18,098 nt of DNA. Origin: Monoraphidium neglectum (Eukaryota > Chlorophyta > Chlorophyceae > Sphaeropleales > Selenastraceae). Under the pieces are notes generated by a model. That model searched no databases. It was not told the DNA's origin and saw nothing but the letters and a program-made list of their open reading frames with translations. Positions 1-10,593 of the stretch are shown piece by piece (position 1 is the stretch's first letter; each line of letters opens with the position of its first letter). Made by a program: the position numbers and the translations under genes. The DNA lies in assembly GCF_000611645.1 (NCBI RefSeq), contig NW_014013229.1:10218-28315 (forward strand), in the 5' to 3' direction.

Positions 1-214
1 TTAAAAGAAAGCCGACAAACGCGCTGAAAAGCGCGACGCAGCACATTGCGCACTGCCGCGGAGTGAGGCGCCGTGCCGCTGCCGCTGCCGCAGCTGCGGC
101 TGCGGCTGCCGCCGCTGCTGCGCCGTGCGCCGGTGATACTACTGGCTTGCATTTGGGCCTGCAGCCACCCCGTAGTTCAGCGGCGCAAATTGCAGCCGCA
201 CAGAGCTCATCAAG
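1..214 (+). other. Left edge: upstream/5' leader of the armadillo-like gene
   Basis: No complete gene is visible here. One forward frame stays open from the window edge to 302 and would encode a long Ala run from GCN codons at about 69-121. It has no ATG and does not match the frame of the gene that follows, so I treat the region as leader or the end of something outside the window. It holds a GC-rich imperfect palindrome centred on CAGCTG (perfect 14-bp core at 87-100) and a perfect 6-bp stem with a GAAA loop at 20-35. In the frame of the downstream ATG there is a TAG at 173-175, which supports a start at 215 rather than read-through from upstream. Confidence 0.4.
20..35. repeat. Perfect hairpin CGCGCT-GAAA-AGCGCG
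   Basis: Positions 20-25 and 30-35 are exact reverse complements separated by GAAA, a GNRA-type tetraloop if transcribed on the plus strand. It lies about 180 bp upstream of the first predicted start codon. A 6-bp stem can arise by chance in GC-rich DNA, so no function is assigned. Confidence 0.5.
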
Positions 215-2566
215 ATGCGGGCAGCAGCACCAACTTCGACCGCCCCTCAGCCGGCAACAGCGCAGTCTTTGCCAGCGGCCCCACAAGCCAAAATGCAGGT
301 AATCAACATGAGGGTCAACGTGCCAGAGACTGTGCAGTCCATGTGTGAGGAGCTGCAGCGCCTCGTCGTGAGTATTGCAAGAGGGCTACTGTGCTTCCTG
401 TGTGGGGAGGGCGTCAGCAACCTTGCATACCAGTGTGATCCAATTGCTGCGCGTGCTCAGCATTGGAATGACTCAGGAAGCTAGCACGTGTGAACCCATT
501 GCAGCGGGACCTTCCACAGGGTCATGCAAGTAAGGTCTTGCGCTACCTGACTGATATAACAGGGCAAGCAATCAGGAGTGGCGTGTGGATTGGTCGCAAT
601 GAAGTTGTGGTCCTTGGCACTGGAGAGCGACAAACGGGTGCGCACGCCGCCCAACCTGGCACACTTATTGTGCAATAATTTGTTAGATGCTTGCTTGCCG
701 CTGTTCCCTACCGCAGATGCTGGGGCCACACGCACTTGCGCCGATGCTTAATGGTGAACCGGCTCACTATGTTCTGCTCCAAAGCGGGAAGAGCTCTTCA
801 AGGCGGGAGGAGTGCAAGCGCTCACGGCTGTTCTTGAGTGCGGCAACGTCGAAGCCTCTCATGCAGCGCTGGGTGCGCTTGCTGCATTTGCTGGCGCCGG
901 CGATCGATGGGTGTTGGAGATCACCTCAAATGGTGGCTTGGCAGCGCGCTTGTCAGCTGTGGCAGCAGCGATGGCTACAGGGCAACACGATCGATCGCGG
1001 CTCGAGGCAGTTAGCCTGCTGGCCTGCATCGCGCGTGTGCCAGAGCAGGCTGCACGTGTGTGGGCGTTGAGCGCTTCAGCATTAATGGCTGCAGTTCTAG
1101 GCGCCCCTTGCGAGCCAGCCAGCACCCCAAGCTGGGCAGGCCGCCGGCGGCTGCAACGTTCGGCAGCGCTAGCACTTAAGGCGCTGCTGGAACCTAGCGA
1201 GTGGGAGTCAGAGATTGCGCGTCGGGCTCGGCGGATGGCGGTGCTTCAAGGTGTGGGCTTGGGGCCGCTGCTGGCAATTGCGGCTGGTGAGGCGAGCGGC
1301 TGCGGCTCCCGTAGCGGGGCCCATCCAGAGTTGCAGCTGGCAGCATCGGCGTGCCTGCGATTTGTCGCGCTGCTTCCAGACGCTGCGCAGGTGGCCGCAG
1401 GTGCGCAATCACTCCAGCCTTGTACCATTGTCGCTCTCACTGCGCGAAATCTTACGTCACTTTCAACCTGCTGTGTCTGCTGCTCAGTATCCTGTCGAGC
1501 GTTGGTGGCGTACGCACGCGTGCTGCTTGTGCGTGTGCGTTCGCCTGTGGAGTGTTGCTGCCCCAACTCCAACTTCCCAGGCAGCCACAACCACACCTTT
1601 CCCAAACAAACTCAACCCACAATCCTCTCCCCATCCACGTGCGCATCCACATGCCCACGACAACCAGATGACCCGTCCATTGCGCCGGGGCTGGTGGCAG
1701 CTATAGCACGCTGGCACGACCCTGCCACAGCCTGTGGTGTGGCCACAAATTCTATGGCCACAGCGCGACTGGCCTTTCTTACCGGCACTGCATGGGAGTT
1801 GGCGTCGTACCCTGCTGCTGCGGCTGCGCTGTGCGATGCGGGAGCTGTGCAGGCACTGATTGGCGTTGTTGAGGAGCTGACACCTGTCACAGCGTCAAAG
1901 AGGGGTGCGCGGCTGGGCTGAGTGTGTTGGCTTGACGGCGACTCAGGAATGCCAGTCAGTTGTAGATACACATATATAGACATGTGCATCCGTAGCAGCA
2001 GCCTCTGTTGCGAAGGGGCCAGCACCTGCTGCTCAATCGAGCGCCGCAGCACATCGCCACCACCGCCAGAACGGCCCACACACTGCAGCTCTGATGTATG
2101 TGCACCGTTACGCTCAATCACCGCAGCAAAAAATGGCCGCAACATGGGGAAGCGGGAAGAAGTCGCCCCCGGAGCAGCCATGCAGGGCTCCAAGCGCGCC
2201 CCCTCCGCGGCGGGCAGCGCAGGCAGTGGGCCAATGTCGCGCGCTCTACCAGCACAGATTCAGGACCAGTTAACGGCATCCGCCGCGTCGCTGGCCAATG
2301 CGTCGGGGGCGCTGCACCACCTGAGTGTGCTGGATGGAGCCAAGTGCGCTCTACTGGAGGCGGGCGCGCTGAGGCACCTGGCGGCGGTGTTGCGCAATGG
2401 CGGGGCGTCTTCCCCCGCAGCATGGGATGGGGCCCTGGGTGCGCTATGGAATGCGAGCCTGGTAGCCGGCAGCGAGGGCGCGTTGGCAGCAGCGGGGGCG
2501 CCAGGTTTCTTGTGCACAGGGGCACAGAGCATGTGCCTACAGCTGCAGCGATCGTGTGAGGACTGA
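215..2566 (+). CDS. Armadillo-repeat-like protein, four predicted exons
   Basis: Predicted exons are 215-367, 785-1400, 1668-1904 and 2127-2566. Together they make 1446 nt, an intact frame of 481 aa ending in TGA. The splice phases (0, 1, 1) agree at every junction. Donors are GTGAGT, GTGCGC and GTGCGC; acceptors are AAAG, ACCAG and CCGCAG. The start ATG has A at -3 and follows an in-frame stop. The protein is Ala/Leu-rich and helical. It has armadillo-type units of the pattern ..AGGVQALTAVLE..ASHAALGALAAF (about 53-90), further units to about 255, another around 258-330 (DAGAVQALIGVVEEL), and a typical one at 385-465 (GALHHLSVL, LLEAGALRHLAAVL, GALWNASL, AAGAPGFL). Such repeats form a right-handed superhelix for protein binding. 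I do not recognise which armadillo family it is. A small extra exon in the 368-784 intron cannot be excluded. It converges with the ZNF830-like gene. Confidence 0.65.
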
Positions 2567-2614
2567 TGTCAGTGACTAAGATCAGTTGGGATCATGCATT
2601 TGGGCGTATTTTTT

Positions 2615-2619
2615 TGTAA
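2615..2619 (+). promoter_or_regulatory. Candidate polyadenylation signal TGTAA
   Basis: TGTAA occurs 49 bp after the armadillo gene's stop codon, in an AT-rich patch unlike the surrounding DNA. A second copy is at 2656-2660. TGTAA is the established chlorophyte poly(A) signal, and either copy could be used. The 192 bp between this stop and the stop of the convergent gene holds nothing else I can identify. Confidence 0.55.
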
Positions 2620-2758
2620 ATTTGACATCCACAACTTTTGACAGCGCAGTAGCCATGTAACAACCTATTGCACGACCCACTGGTGGGATGAGAGCAATGC
2701 AAGAAAAAAACGTGAGGGCACAGATGCATAGAGAGGAAGAGCAGGTCAAACATCGTCC

Positions 2759-4542
2759 TCACACCGCCTTGCGCCGCCAGTCCAACACACCCTCCTCCTG
2801 CCCCTCCTCGTCTTCGTCGTCGCTGCCACCACTTTCAGCCCCCAGAACCTCCGCGAGGGCGTCCATCACGCGCCACCGCCGGCCTGGAGGCAGCCCTGCC
2901 GCCACAGCCTCCGCCATCTCGGCCGGGGGCGGCCCTGGGCCCAGCACACCCGCGCCTTCCGCCTCGTCCTCCTCCCGAGCAGCCCCAGCCTGCCTCGTGT
3001 CATGTTGCCGCTGATGCTGCTGGCCCACGCGTTCAGGCGCACTGGCCCCGGCAGCAGCCGTGCTGCGCATCCGCTTCAGCCTCTCTATGCGCTCCTGGCG
3101 CAGCCTGTGAGGGTGTGGCAGAGTTTTGGTGGGTTTCTCATATGCAATTGTCTGATCACCAAGTGGCCTCAGGCTCTATCCAATGAAGTATGTACGAAGC
3201 GCCCATCCCAATACCCTGCCCTGTACGGAACACGCGCCTTGTCAACAACCTCTCAGCACCCAGCCTTACAACCTGCATGGGTTCCCGAACCGTCACCAGC
3301 AGACGTGGGAGATGCCTGTTTGCTATCCTCCCCCACTCTGCTTGGGAAAAAAAAGAAGGCTCCCCACCCACCTCTGCTCGAGTGCTTCCCGCTCCTCCCT
3401 CTCCTCCGCCGCTTCTGCAGCGTCCTCCTCCTCCTCTGCCGCCTGCACAACCATGGCGCTGGCAATGTCAGAGGCGAATGCGGCAAAGGCCGCCTCCTTG
3501 TCGGCCTTGTCTGGACTGGGGGGAAGAGGGGGTTGGCCAGGGGGAAGAGTTCTTGGGATCCTGAATCGTAGGACAAAGGGATGCCGAACGAGGTGGTGGG
3601 GGCGGACCCACATGTATGGCAGGCCGCTCTCTGCTCACATCTTGATTCCGCGGGCCTTTGCGTCTGCAGCCTTGTCGTCAAAGAAGGCAGTGGGCAGGCC
3701 TGCCGGCAATGCCGATGCCCCGGGTGCTGCAGCTGTGGGCACAGGTGTGGCAGGCACGGCCGGGGGGCCCATCGCGGCAGCCGGCTGCAAGCGGACTGGA
3801 GGCTGCCCTGGCTTGATGTTTGCTGGCGGCGGCGGCATGGCTGCTGCCTGCAAGATGGGTGCATGTTGGACGAAGGTGAAGTGTGCCGTCAAGAGCAAGC
3901 AGCAGCACATGAAGGGCTGGGCAGGGACTGCAAAAATTGCCTGCCAGACAAGCCGTAGTACCTGCACCATCGCGTTCGACCTTCAGACATGTCGCCACTA
4001 CAAGCGCATCAAGCTTCGCACGTGTTGTTTGGGAGGCTTGCGGTCGAAAAAGTCAGCCGGTAGGCCCTGGCTGCCTGCAGACGCTGCGGCCCTCGCGCCT
4101 TGGCCCCCCAAGCTGGCCCCGCCTGCCGCAGACCCAGAGTTGCCCGCCGCTGTGTGCTGGTGCGAGCGTGACGCTGATGCTGCAGTCTGCAGGTTCGGTT
4201 TGCAGTGCGTGCGACCACGTGGGCCGAGAGGCAACTGAATGGGCCCAGGGCCGGCAGGATGGGCCACTGGACATGCTCGGCGGATGAATGCACTCTGCAA
4301 AGTGAGCAGCAAGACATCGCAAGCTGTGCCTGTCTTGAATCCCTCACCTCCTTCTCTGAAAGCTTGCGAACCTTGGCCTGCTTGGCCTGCGGTCGTAAAC
4401 CATACAACCTGCTGTAAGAGTGCATCCAGGGGGTGCTGCACGTGGTTGCACTCGGGGGCACTGGCGAGGTGCTCACCGCTGACTTGCCGGCGAGGCCACG
4501 CTGTGCCTGCGCGGCCTTAAAAGCCGCTTTGAAGTCGCTCAT
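2759..4542 (-). CDS. ZNF830/CCDC16-like nuclear protein, six exons; zinc finger not seen
   Basis: Predicted exons on the minus strand are 4542-4477, 4386-4348, 4294-4022, 3847-3639, 3515-3372 and 3104-2759. They give 1077 nt, 358 aa, with all phases agreeing. That length is close to plant and animal ZNF830 proteins. ZNF830 is a spliceosome-associated nuclear protein also linked to DNA-damage responses. Family marks: N-terminal MSDFKAAFKAAQAQRG; two LPxxFFD repeats (LPADFFDRK in exon 3, LPTAFFDDK followed by ADAKARGIK in exon 4), as in plant homologues; an acidic EEEEDAAEAAEEREEREALEQR-type helix in exon 5 running into RLRQERIERLKRMR in exon 6; and the C-terminus SDDEDEEGQEEGVLDWRRKAV-like, equivalent to the family's acidic patch plus DWR ending. 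The expected CxxC...H...H finger after the first 25 residues is missing from this model. Exon 2 (39 nt) and the start of exon 3 are the least certain parts. The gene is divergent from MED12. Confidence 0.72.
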
Positions 4543-5065
4543 TGCACTGCGTAGCCACTCGATCGCGAACAGACTATGTCACAATCTACAGTAGCCTGTG
4601 CAGCAACGGCGTGCCAGGCAGGGTCCTGAGGCAGCACACCAGTGGGCTTGCGCAGCCTGTCAGGGTGAGGTTGGCCGCTTTCAATGCATTCTTGAAGCGA
4701 TACGTGCGCAAATTGTCACGCTTCACTGCCTGACTGACTCAGGTGTGCCCACAAAGCAGAAAGCAATGGGCCGATGATCTAGAGTTCACTTATGAACCGT
4801 AAATGTCCTGCAATCGCTTCGGGGATGCAAAACAGCTATGCGTGACATCATACGACAGGCTGTGTTTTGATTGCAGCTTGCCAGTGCCCCGTCCATCCCG
4901 CGAGAACCAGTCGTTCCTTTCCCATGTACGAGACAGCAAGGCATCTTTTAGGAAGGTTACGCAGCGGAGCAGCTGTACGAAGACCCGCACGCGCAAATGA
5001 TGCGCTGATCGGGGGCGCGCGCGGCTGTAGGGGTGGCATGCATTGAGGCGCGCTGAGGCTGAGCT
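4543..5065. promoter_or_regulatory. Divergent intergenic region, candidate shared promoter
   Basis: This 523-bp stretch separates the start codons of the ZNF830-like gene (leftward) and MED12 (rightward), so both 5' leaders and core promoters should lie here. Short open frames on both strands have no family features and are not called. I see no convincing TATA box. A TGACATCA sequence at 4843-4850 resembles a bZIP-type site but could be chance. The stretch is visibly less GC-rich than the flanking exons. Confidence 0.5.
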
Positions 5066-6236
5066 ATGCAGCCATATCGGATGCAATGCGACCGGCCGCC
5101 GATGTCGCTAGAGCTGGGGCCTCCGGACTACTGGCCGTTGCAGGCGGTGAGTTGGGGGACAGGTCTGTCAATGAGACCAAACTGCCGGACCGGCCCGAAG
5201 GGCGGCACTGTTGCGGCCTTTACATGCAAGAGCCTGCGGCTGCCTTTGAGCCAAATCCAAACAGCCAGTGATTGGGCACACAAGTGCGTGGGCACGTGAC
5301 TGTGCGTTTGCTGGCTCTCGGCTCGCCTACCCCCTAAAATCCAAACAGGGCTGCTGCCCGGAGGACAGCCTGGACCCCTCAACCTTGGCGGGCGGCTACA
5401 AGTGGGGAGCGGATGCGTTCCGAATCACAGAAGCCTACGAGTCGCTCCTGTCTCTCACCTGCCACAGCACCTACTGGGAGCCGCACAGTGTTGCAGCGCT
5501 GCGCCAGGTGCACTAGTATGCCGGACAGCACGCGCTGACACCATGCAGCGATGACGAGGCAGGCAGAGCACAGTGTACATGCACAAGCCCTAGGCTTGCA
5601 TTGATGTTCACCACCTGAGTGACAGGCAGCGGCCGTGCGCGTTGTGTGGTTGTGGCTGCCAACCTGTGCTTTCTGCCCCATGACGGTACATGCGGTGCTC
5701 TAGCCTGATCTGCTGGGATGACCCCCAACCGCCTTTATCGGGATGCAGTGCATTCACAGCCGGCTGGCCGCGGTCCACAGGCAGCGCTCGGCAGCTGTGG
5801 CTGCAGCGGAGGGGGACTCGTTCGACCGGCCCCTGGGCAAGGCCGCCGCGGTCGAGGGCGTCGGTACGTTCATGGCACCGCAGCTGGCGGGGCCGCTTGA
5901 GCGGCAGCTGTGGCTCCAGGACCTGGCAAGAAGCTGCTCACTGGAGGAGCTGGCAGCACGTGTGCCGGACGGCATCCCTGGGTGAGGTGCATGCCTTGGG
6001 AATCAGTTGGACGTGGGGCGGTCGTACTGGCAGGCTGCCTCTACCTCGCGCAGTGCGATGCACCATTACAACACCTAGCCTCTACCTTGATCCGCAATCT
6101 CCTGCACGCATCTGATGTCTTGTTCAAGGCACGAGCTGCCGGCGCTTCTGGTGCGACTGCGCATCTCGCTGCCGCGTGCAGTGTGGTTTGCCAAGGCAGT
6201 GCTCGGACAGCAGCAGCAGGCCAGCATGCGCCCCGC

Positions 6237-6275
<39 letters not shown>

Positions 6276-7628
6276 GCAGCTGCTGTCACATCGGCAGCCA
6301 CCACAACAACATCAGGCATCTGCCCCAACGCGGCCTGGGCCCGCACAAGTCTGGTCGGCCGCCCTGCTGACCCTGCTGTCGCAATTGGCAACAGCACTGG
6401 GCGCAGCCGAGGCACAGCACGACCACAGCATCCCAGGCAGCGCGGCGCTGCCGGTCGCGACGCCCCCGCAGCAGGCAGTGCCGGCTCCTACGGTTGAACA
6501 GCAGCCATATCGGGGTGCTGCTGCTCCAGGCGCGCCCGACAACGCCGCGGCGTCGGTGGCTGCCACTGCGTACGCACCAGCTTCTGCTGAGAACGCACAG
6601 CAGGCGGCTGTCCGGCTGGTAGAGTCTGCGGGCAGCGATGAGGCGTTGCGGCAGCACTGGGCCTACGCACTGCGCCTGGCCTGCTACAGCCTGGGCTCTG
6701 GGATGGGAGATCCGCCGGCTGTGCTGGAGTGGTGCCTTGCTCAGTTGACGGCGGGCGATGGCGCTGCTGACGGCCCGCAAGCCGCATCTGCACCGGCGCG
6801 TGGGCAGCCAGTGGCAGCAGAACGGGCGAGCGCCCAGCTGCTGCGTGAGGCAGCGCTGCAGGTGGCAGGTGCCTCGATAGAGGACTTTGCATCGTCATCA
6901 CTCGCGGCTACGCGGCTCCTGGGCGCCTGCATGCATGCTGCCGACCTCTCTACCGGCAGGGCGCCTGATGTCGGAAACGGTGGTGAAGGCGATGTCAGCG
7001 ACGCCAGCGCAGGCGTCGTCGCGGCGGCGGCGGGGGCGGCGGCGGCGGCGCGCATACGGGCCCTCGCCACTGACGTTCTGCACGCACTGGTGCTGCTGGC
7101 ACCCTCCGCCCTGCCCATGCTGGACGGGCTACCGCGGCTGGCACGGCTCCTTGGTGTGCCCGTGACAGGCGCCGCTGGGGCGGAGGTCGGGTGCGGCCCG
7201 CCTCTGGAGGCTGGTCGCGGCGGCGGCAGCGGGCTGGCAGAGCTGGCGCAGCAGAGCGTGGCGCGTGCGCTGGCCGAGCGCCGCTCACTGGCGGCTGGCG
7301 TCAGCCCAAAGTGGGGAAAAGGGGATAGATATGAGGGTGCTGCATGTTGACAAGTTGGGGTGTGTGATGCATGGCTGCAAAGACAGCCAGAACTGTCATG
7401 CTGGTGCGCCGCTTCGCCATCTCACAGAACGCACTTTTTACCACAGTCGCCCCGCCTACTCTCCTCTGTGCCGTTGGCAGGATCTTGACTTTCAGTGCAT
7501 GCGACGCCTTCCGCACCCTCAGCCGCGCCTGCCTTGCCGGAGACCACAAGGCTGGCCTGGCCACGCTTCTGTCTGCTATGGGTGCGCAAGATATAGGAGC
7601 GGTTGCGGCGCTTGCGCACATCTGCAGA

Positions 7629-7679
<51 letters not shown>

Positions 7680-7761
7680 AGGGTGTTAGGGGGTTTGTGT
7701 GCATGTGTGCTTGTGTGCACATAATTGCAAGGGAGGCTATCTTGTGTGTGCGTGCGTGCGC

Positions 7762-7800
<39 letters not shown>

Positions 7801-8906
7801 GTGTGTGTGCGAGCGTGTGCGTGTGCGTGTGTCTGCGAAGGAGGGAGAGAGAGAGAGAGAGAGCAAGAAGAGACAAAGAAGGAGAGAGAGGGTATGTGCA
7901 TGAGTGCGTTTTGTGTGCGCAAACATGCGGGCGCGAGTGCGCGGCCCTGCACGTGGGCGTCCTTTGCGGCATCGCCCGGTGCACTCTCCTGCCCTGCACA
8001 CTCCTGCGCTGCAAATGCTGGGCACCAGGCGCCCCTTGCATCTGCTGAGCACCAGGCGGTCTCACGGTCTTCCCTGGGCCACCACAGGGGATGGCAGCGG
8101 CGGCGGCAGAAGCAGCAGCGCCAGCGGCATCGGCAGCAGCGGCCAGCGTGCTTCAGCACCCTATGATGCAGTTGCTCTCGCCTGCACCTGGGCATGCCAC
8201 CACACCGTGGACGCACTGCATCACCTTCCCTGGGGCGAGCTGCCCGGCCCTGCGCAGACCGCTGACGGGTGCCCCGCTCAAGGCGGCGGCTGGGCGCCGC
8301 GGCTGTGGCCGCTGGAGCCGGAGCTGGGTCCGCGGCGCACATTTGCCTGCCGCCTGCTGGTCAGGATGCAGACACACCTGGACGCGCAGCAGGCGGGGCG
8401 GCGGCACGGGTGGCAGTGGCGCAGCGAAAGCCAGGCAAGTGATGGCGCGCAGCTGGCTGTCGAGCCAGCTGACGTTGTTGCTGACGTCGCTGGCCTGCAG
8501 GGTGATGCAGGGGTGCAGCCCTCGCTGCTGCTGCCTCACCTCATTCGCTGGATTGGCAGCCAGACTGAGGCTGGCCCACAGGGGGGTGCAGGGGCGTGTG
8601 GCTTGGCGCCAGCCCCCTGGACAGGGGCAGCTCACCCCGCGGGGCCAGACCTGGACATGCCCCCAGCGGCCCCGCGGCGCGTCGTGGCCCTCGCTCTCGA
8701 CCTGGCCGCATCTGGCCTGCTCAGCCCGCCGCAATACCTGGCCGCTGTCGTCGCCGGCGCGCTGCTGCGACCACCGCCTTCAGCACCGCCCACAGCACGC
8801 GCCGCCGCGTCGATGCACCGCCGTGTACTGCGGCAGTTGCACCCGCAGCTGCCACTTTTTGACGACTTGGAGGCGCTGGACGGCTTGGCGGCAGGATCAC
8901 AGGCGG

Positions 8907-8950
<44 letters not shown>

Positions 8951-10560
8951 GCAGCAGGGGTTGCGGTGGCACAGAGCAGCGCGTTTTCAGTGCCGACAGC
9001 AGATGCTAGTGGCGACACTCTCGCAGCAATGGCAGACGCCCCAGCCGTCCCAGCCCGCATGGGGTTGGGGTCGGGGCCGCATGCTGCACTTGGCAGTGCG
9101 GCTGGCCTGGGCTTGCAGCCAGACTCAGCCTTGACGGAGGGCACCGCTGCAGGCGCGCTGCACGTGTCCCAGCTGACGCTGCAGCGCACGTGGTGGGGCT
9201 GTGGGGACGCAGCGCAGGTGCTTGCGAGCGCGCCCCCGCTCCAGGCTGAGGCAGCACAGCACCACTGGGCGCCCGCGCGAGTGTCGTATGCCGCAGCACG
9301 CAAGGCCATGTTGGCTCTTACAGACGGCGGCGACGCGGCGCCCCGCACGCGGCCGCCAGTGGGTGATCCCCGGGAGGCGCTCGCCAACAAGCGGCACAGG
9401 CTCAACGAGGTGGCGTGGGGTGTCTCGGGCGGGACCCAGCCGCTGGTGCAGGGCGGTGTGCAGATGGGTGACAAGGAGCGGGGCGGGGAGCGGGCCGCGG
9501 GGTCGCAGCCTGCGCCGCACCTGCTGGACGTCTTGGCAGCAGCTGGCGCGGCCCTGGGCCTGGAGCTGGAGCCGACGGGGGCGCGCAAGCGGCAGCAGGC
9601 GCTGCGCACCGTGCGGCGGCAGCGCACACTCAGCCCCTGCGAGCGGCGCAGCGGCAGCAGCGGCGACGGCGGTGCGGAGGGTGCGGGCCGCAGCCCAACT
9701 CCGCCCCCAGGGGGAGTCTGGCGCCCCATGTGCGCGCGCGACCTTCTGGGGGCCATCACACAGCTGCGGCGCTGGGAGCAGGTGGTGTTTGGGCGCCATG
9801 TGGCTGTGGCCATCGCGCGACATATCGAGGCGCACGAGCAGACCCCGTCAGCGGGTCCTGGCGGCAGTGGCGCAGCAGCCGCCACTGCCGCGGCCCTGGC
9901 GGCGTCAGGGTTGACTGCGGCGGGGAGTACGGGCCTAACCGCATCGGGCTGGCTCCTGCGCGGCGTGGCGCTGCTGCTGACTGCGGGCGAGGGTGTGCGC
10001 GCAGTGCAGGTGGTGCTGCCCGCCCTCTCAGCGCACATCGCAGTCATAGCACGCGCGCATCACCACACTCCATTCGCCGCACCCGGCGGTGGGGGGCCGC
10101 CGCCAGGCCCAGCGACGCCGGACGAGTCGGAACGAGGCCCGACGCCGGCGGGCGTGCCGCTGTGCGCACTGCTGTCCTGCGCTGACGCCTTGCAGGACTG
10201 GGCCGCCGCGGCGGGCCTCACGCCGGCGCTGCTCGACGCCTGCGTGCGCTGGGCGCTGCGCAGCGGCGCAGAAAGGCGGCCCGTGCGCGCTGCCCTTGGG
10301 CGGGTCATAGCGTTTGCGGGCTGCACGCTCGCGGCACGGCTTGACAGCCCCGGAGTCGCTCAGTGGTGGGCGGCGCTGCAGGCAGAGGCGTCGGAGCTGG
10401 AGCGCACAAGTGGCGCCACGGGGGGCCGCCACTGGCTCTTGACAGACCTGGCGGCCTGCTTGGCCAGCGCACGCCGCGGTGCCGACGGCGGTACTACAGG
10501 GCAACCGCCTGCGACGCCGCCACCTCTGCCGCAGCAGCAGCAGCAGCTGTTAGGACAGGC

Positions 10561-10593
<33 letters not shown>

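Larger units (their letters stand above)
7337..8087 (+). other. MED12 intron 4, repeat-rich
   Basis: This 751-bp intron (823 bp if the donor at 7265 is used) is the largest in the gene. It lies between the end of the exon-4 open frame and the acceptor CCACCACAG before 8088. Both possible donors (GTGCTG at 7337, GTGCGC at 7265) leave phase 1, which fits the next exon. The middle holds (GT)n tracts, a strictly alternating stretch and a (GA)n tract, so an ordinary coding function is unlikely. The open frames through it on both strands are translations of dinucleotide repeats (Thr-His or Cys-Val alternation). Confidence 0.7.

Noticed and set aside
505..529. Possible 25-nt exon (CATTGCAG / GTAAGG) in the first armadillo-gene intron
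   Set aside because: Good splice-like edges, but its length breaks the phase with exon 785-1400 and no compensating exon is visible.
3183..4238. 351-codon open frame on the plus strand
   Set aside because: Antisense to exons 3-5 of the ZNF830-like gene, running through its introns. The minus-strand exons have the recognisable motifs.
4542..5086. Small open frames on both strands between the divergent genes (about 60-98 codons)
   Set aside because: No domain, conservation cue or splice context; mutually overlapping, consistent with chance in promoter DNA.
7301..8065. Thr-His and Cys-Val rich open frames in MED12 intron 4
   Set aside because: Translations of (GT)n/(CA)n repeats; no coding signal.
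8632..10047. 471-codon open frame on the minus strand
   Set aside because: It lies wholly opposite MED12 exon 5, whose forward frame carries family motifs. Long antisense frames are common opposite GC-rich coding DNA; its content is Ala/Arg/Ser/Pro without domains.
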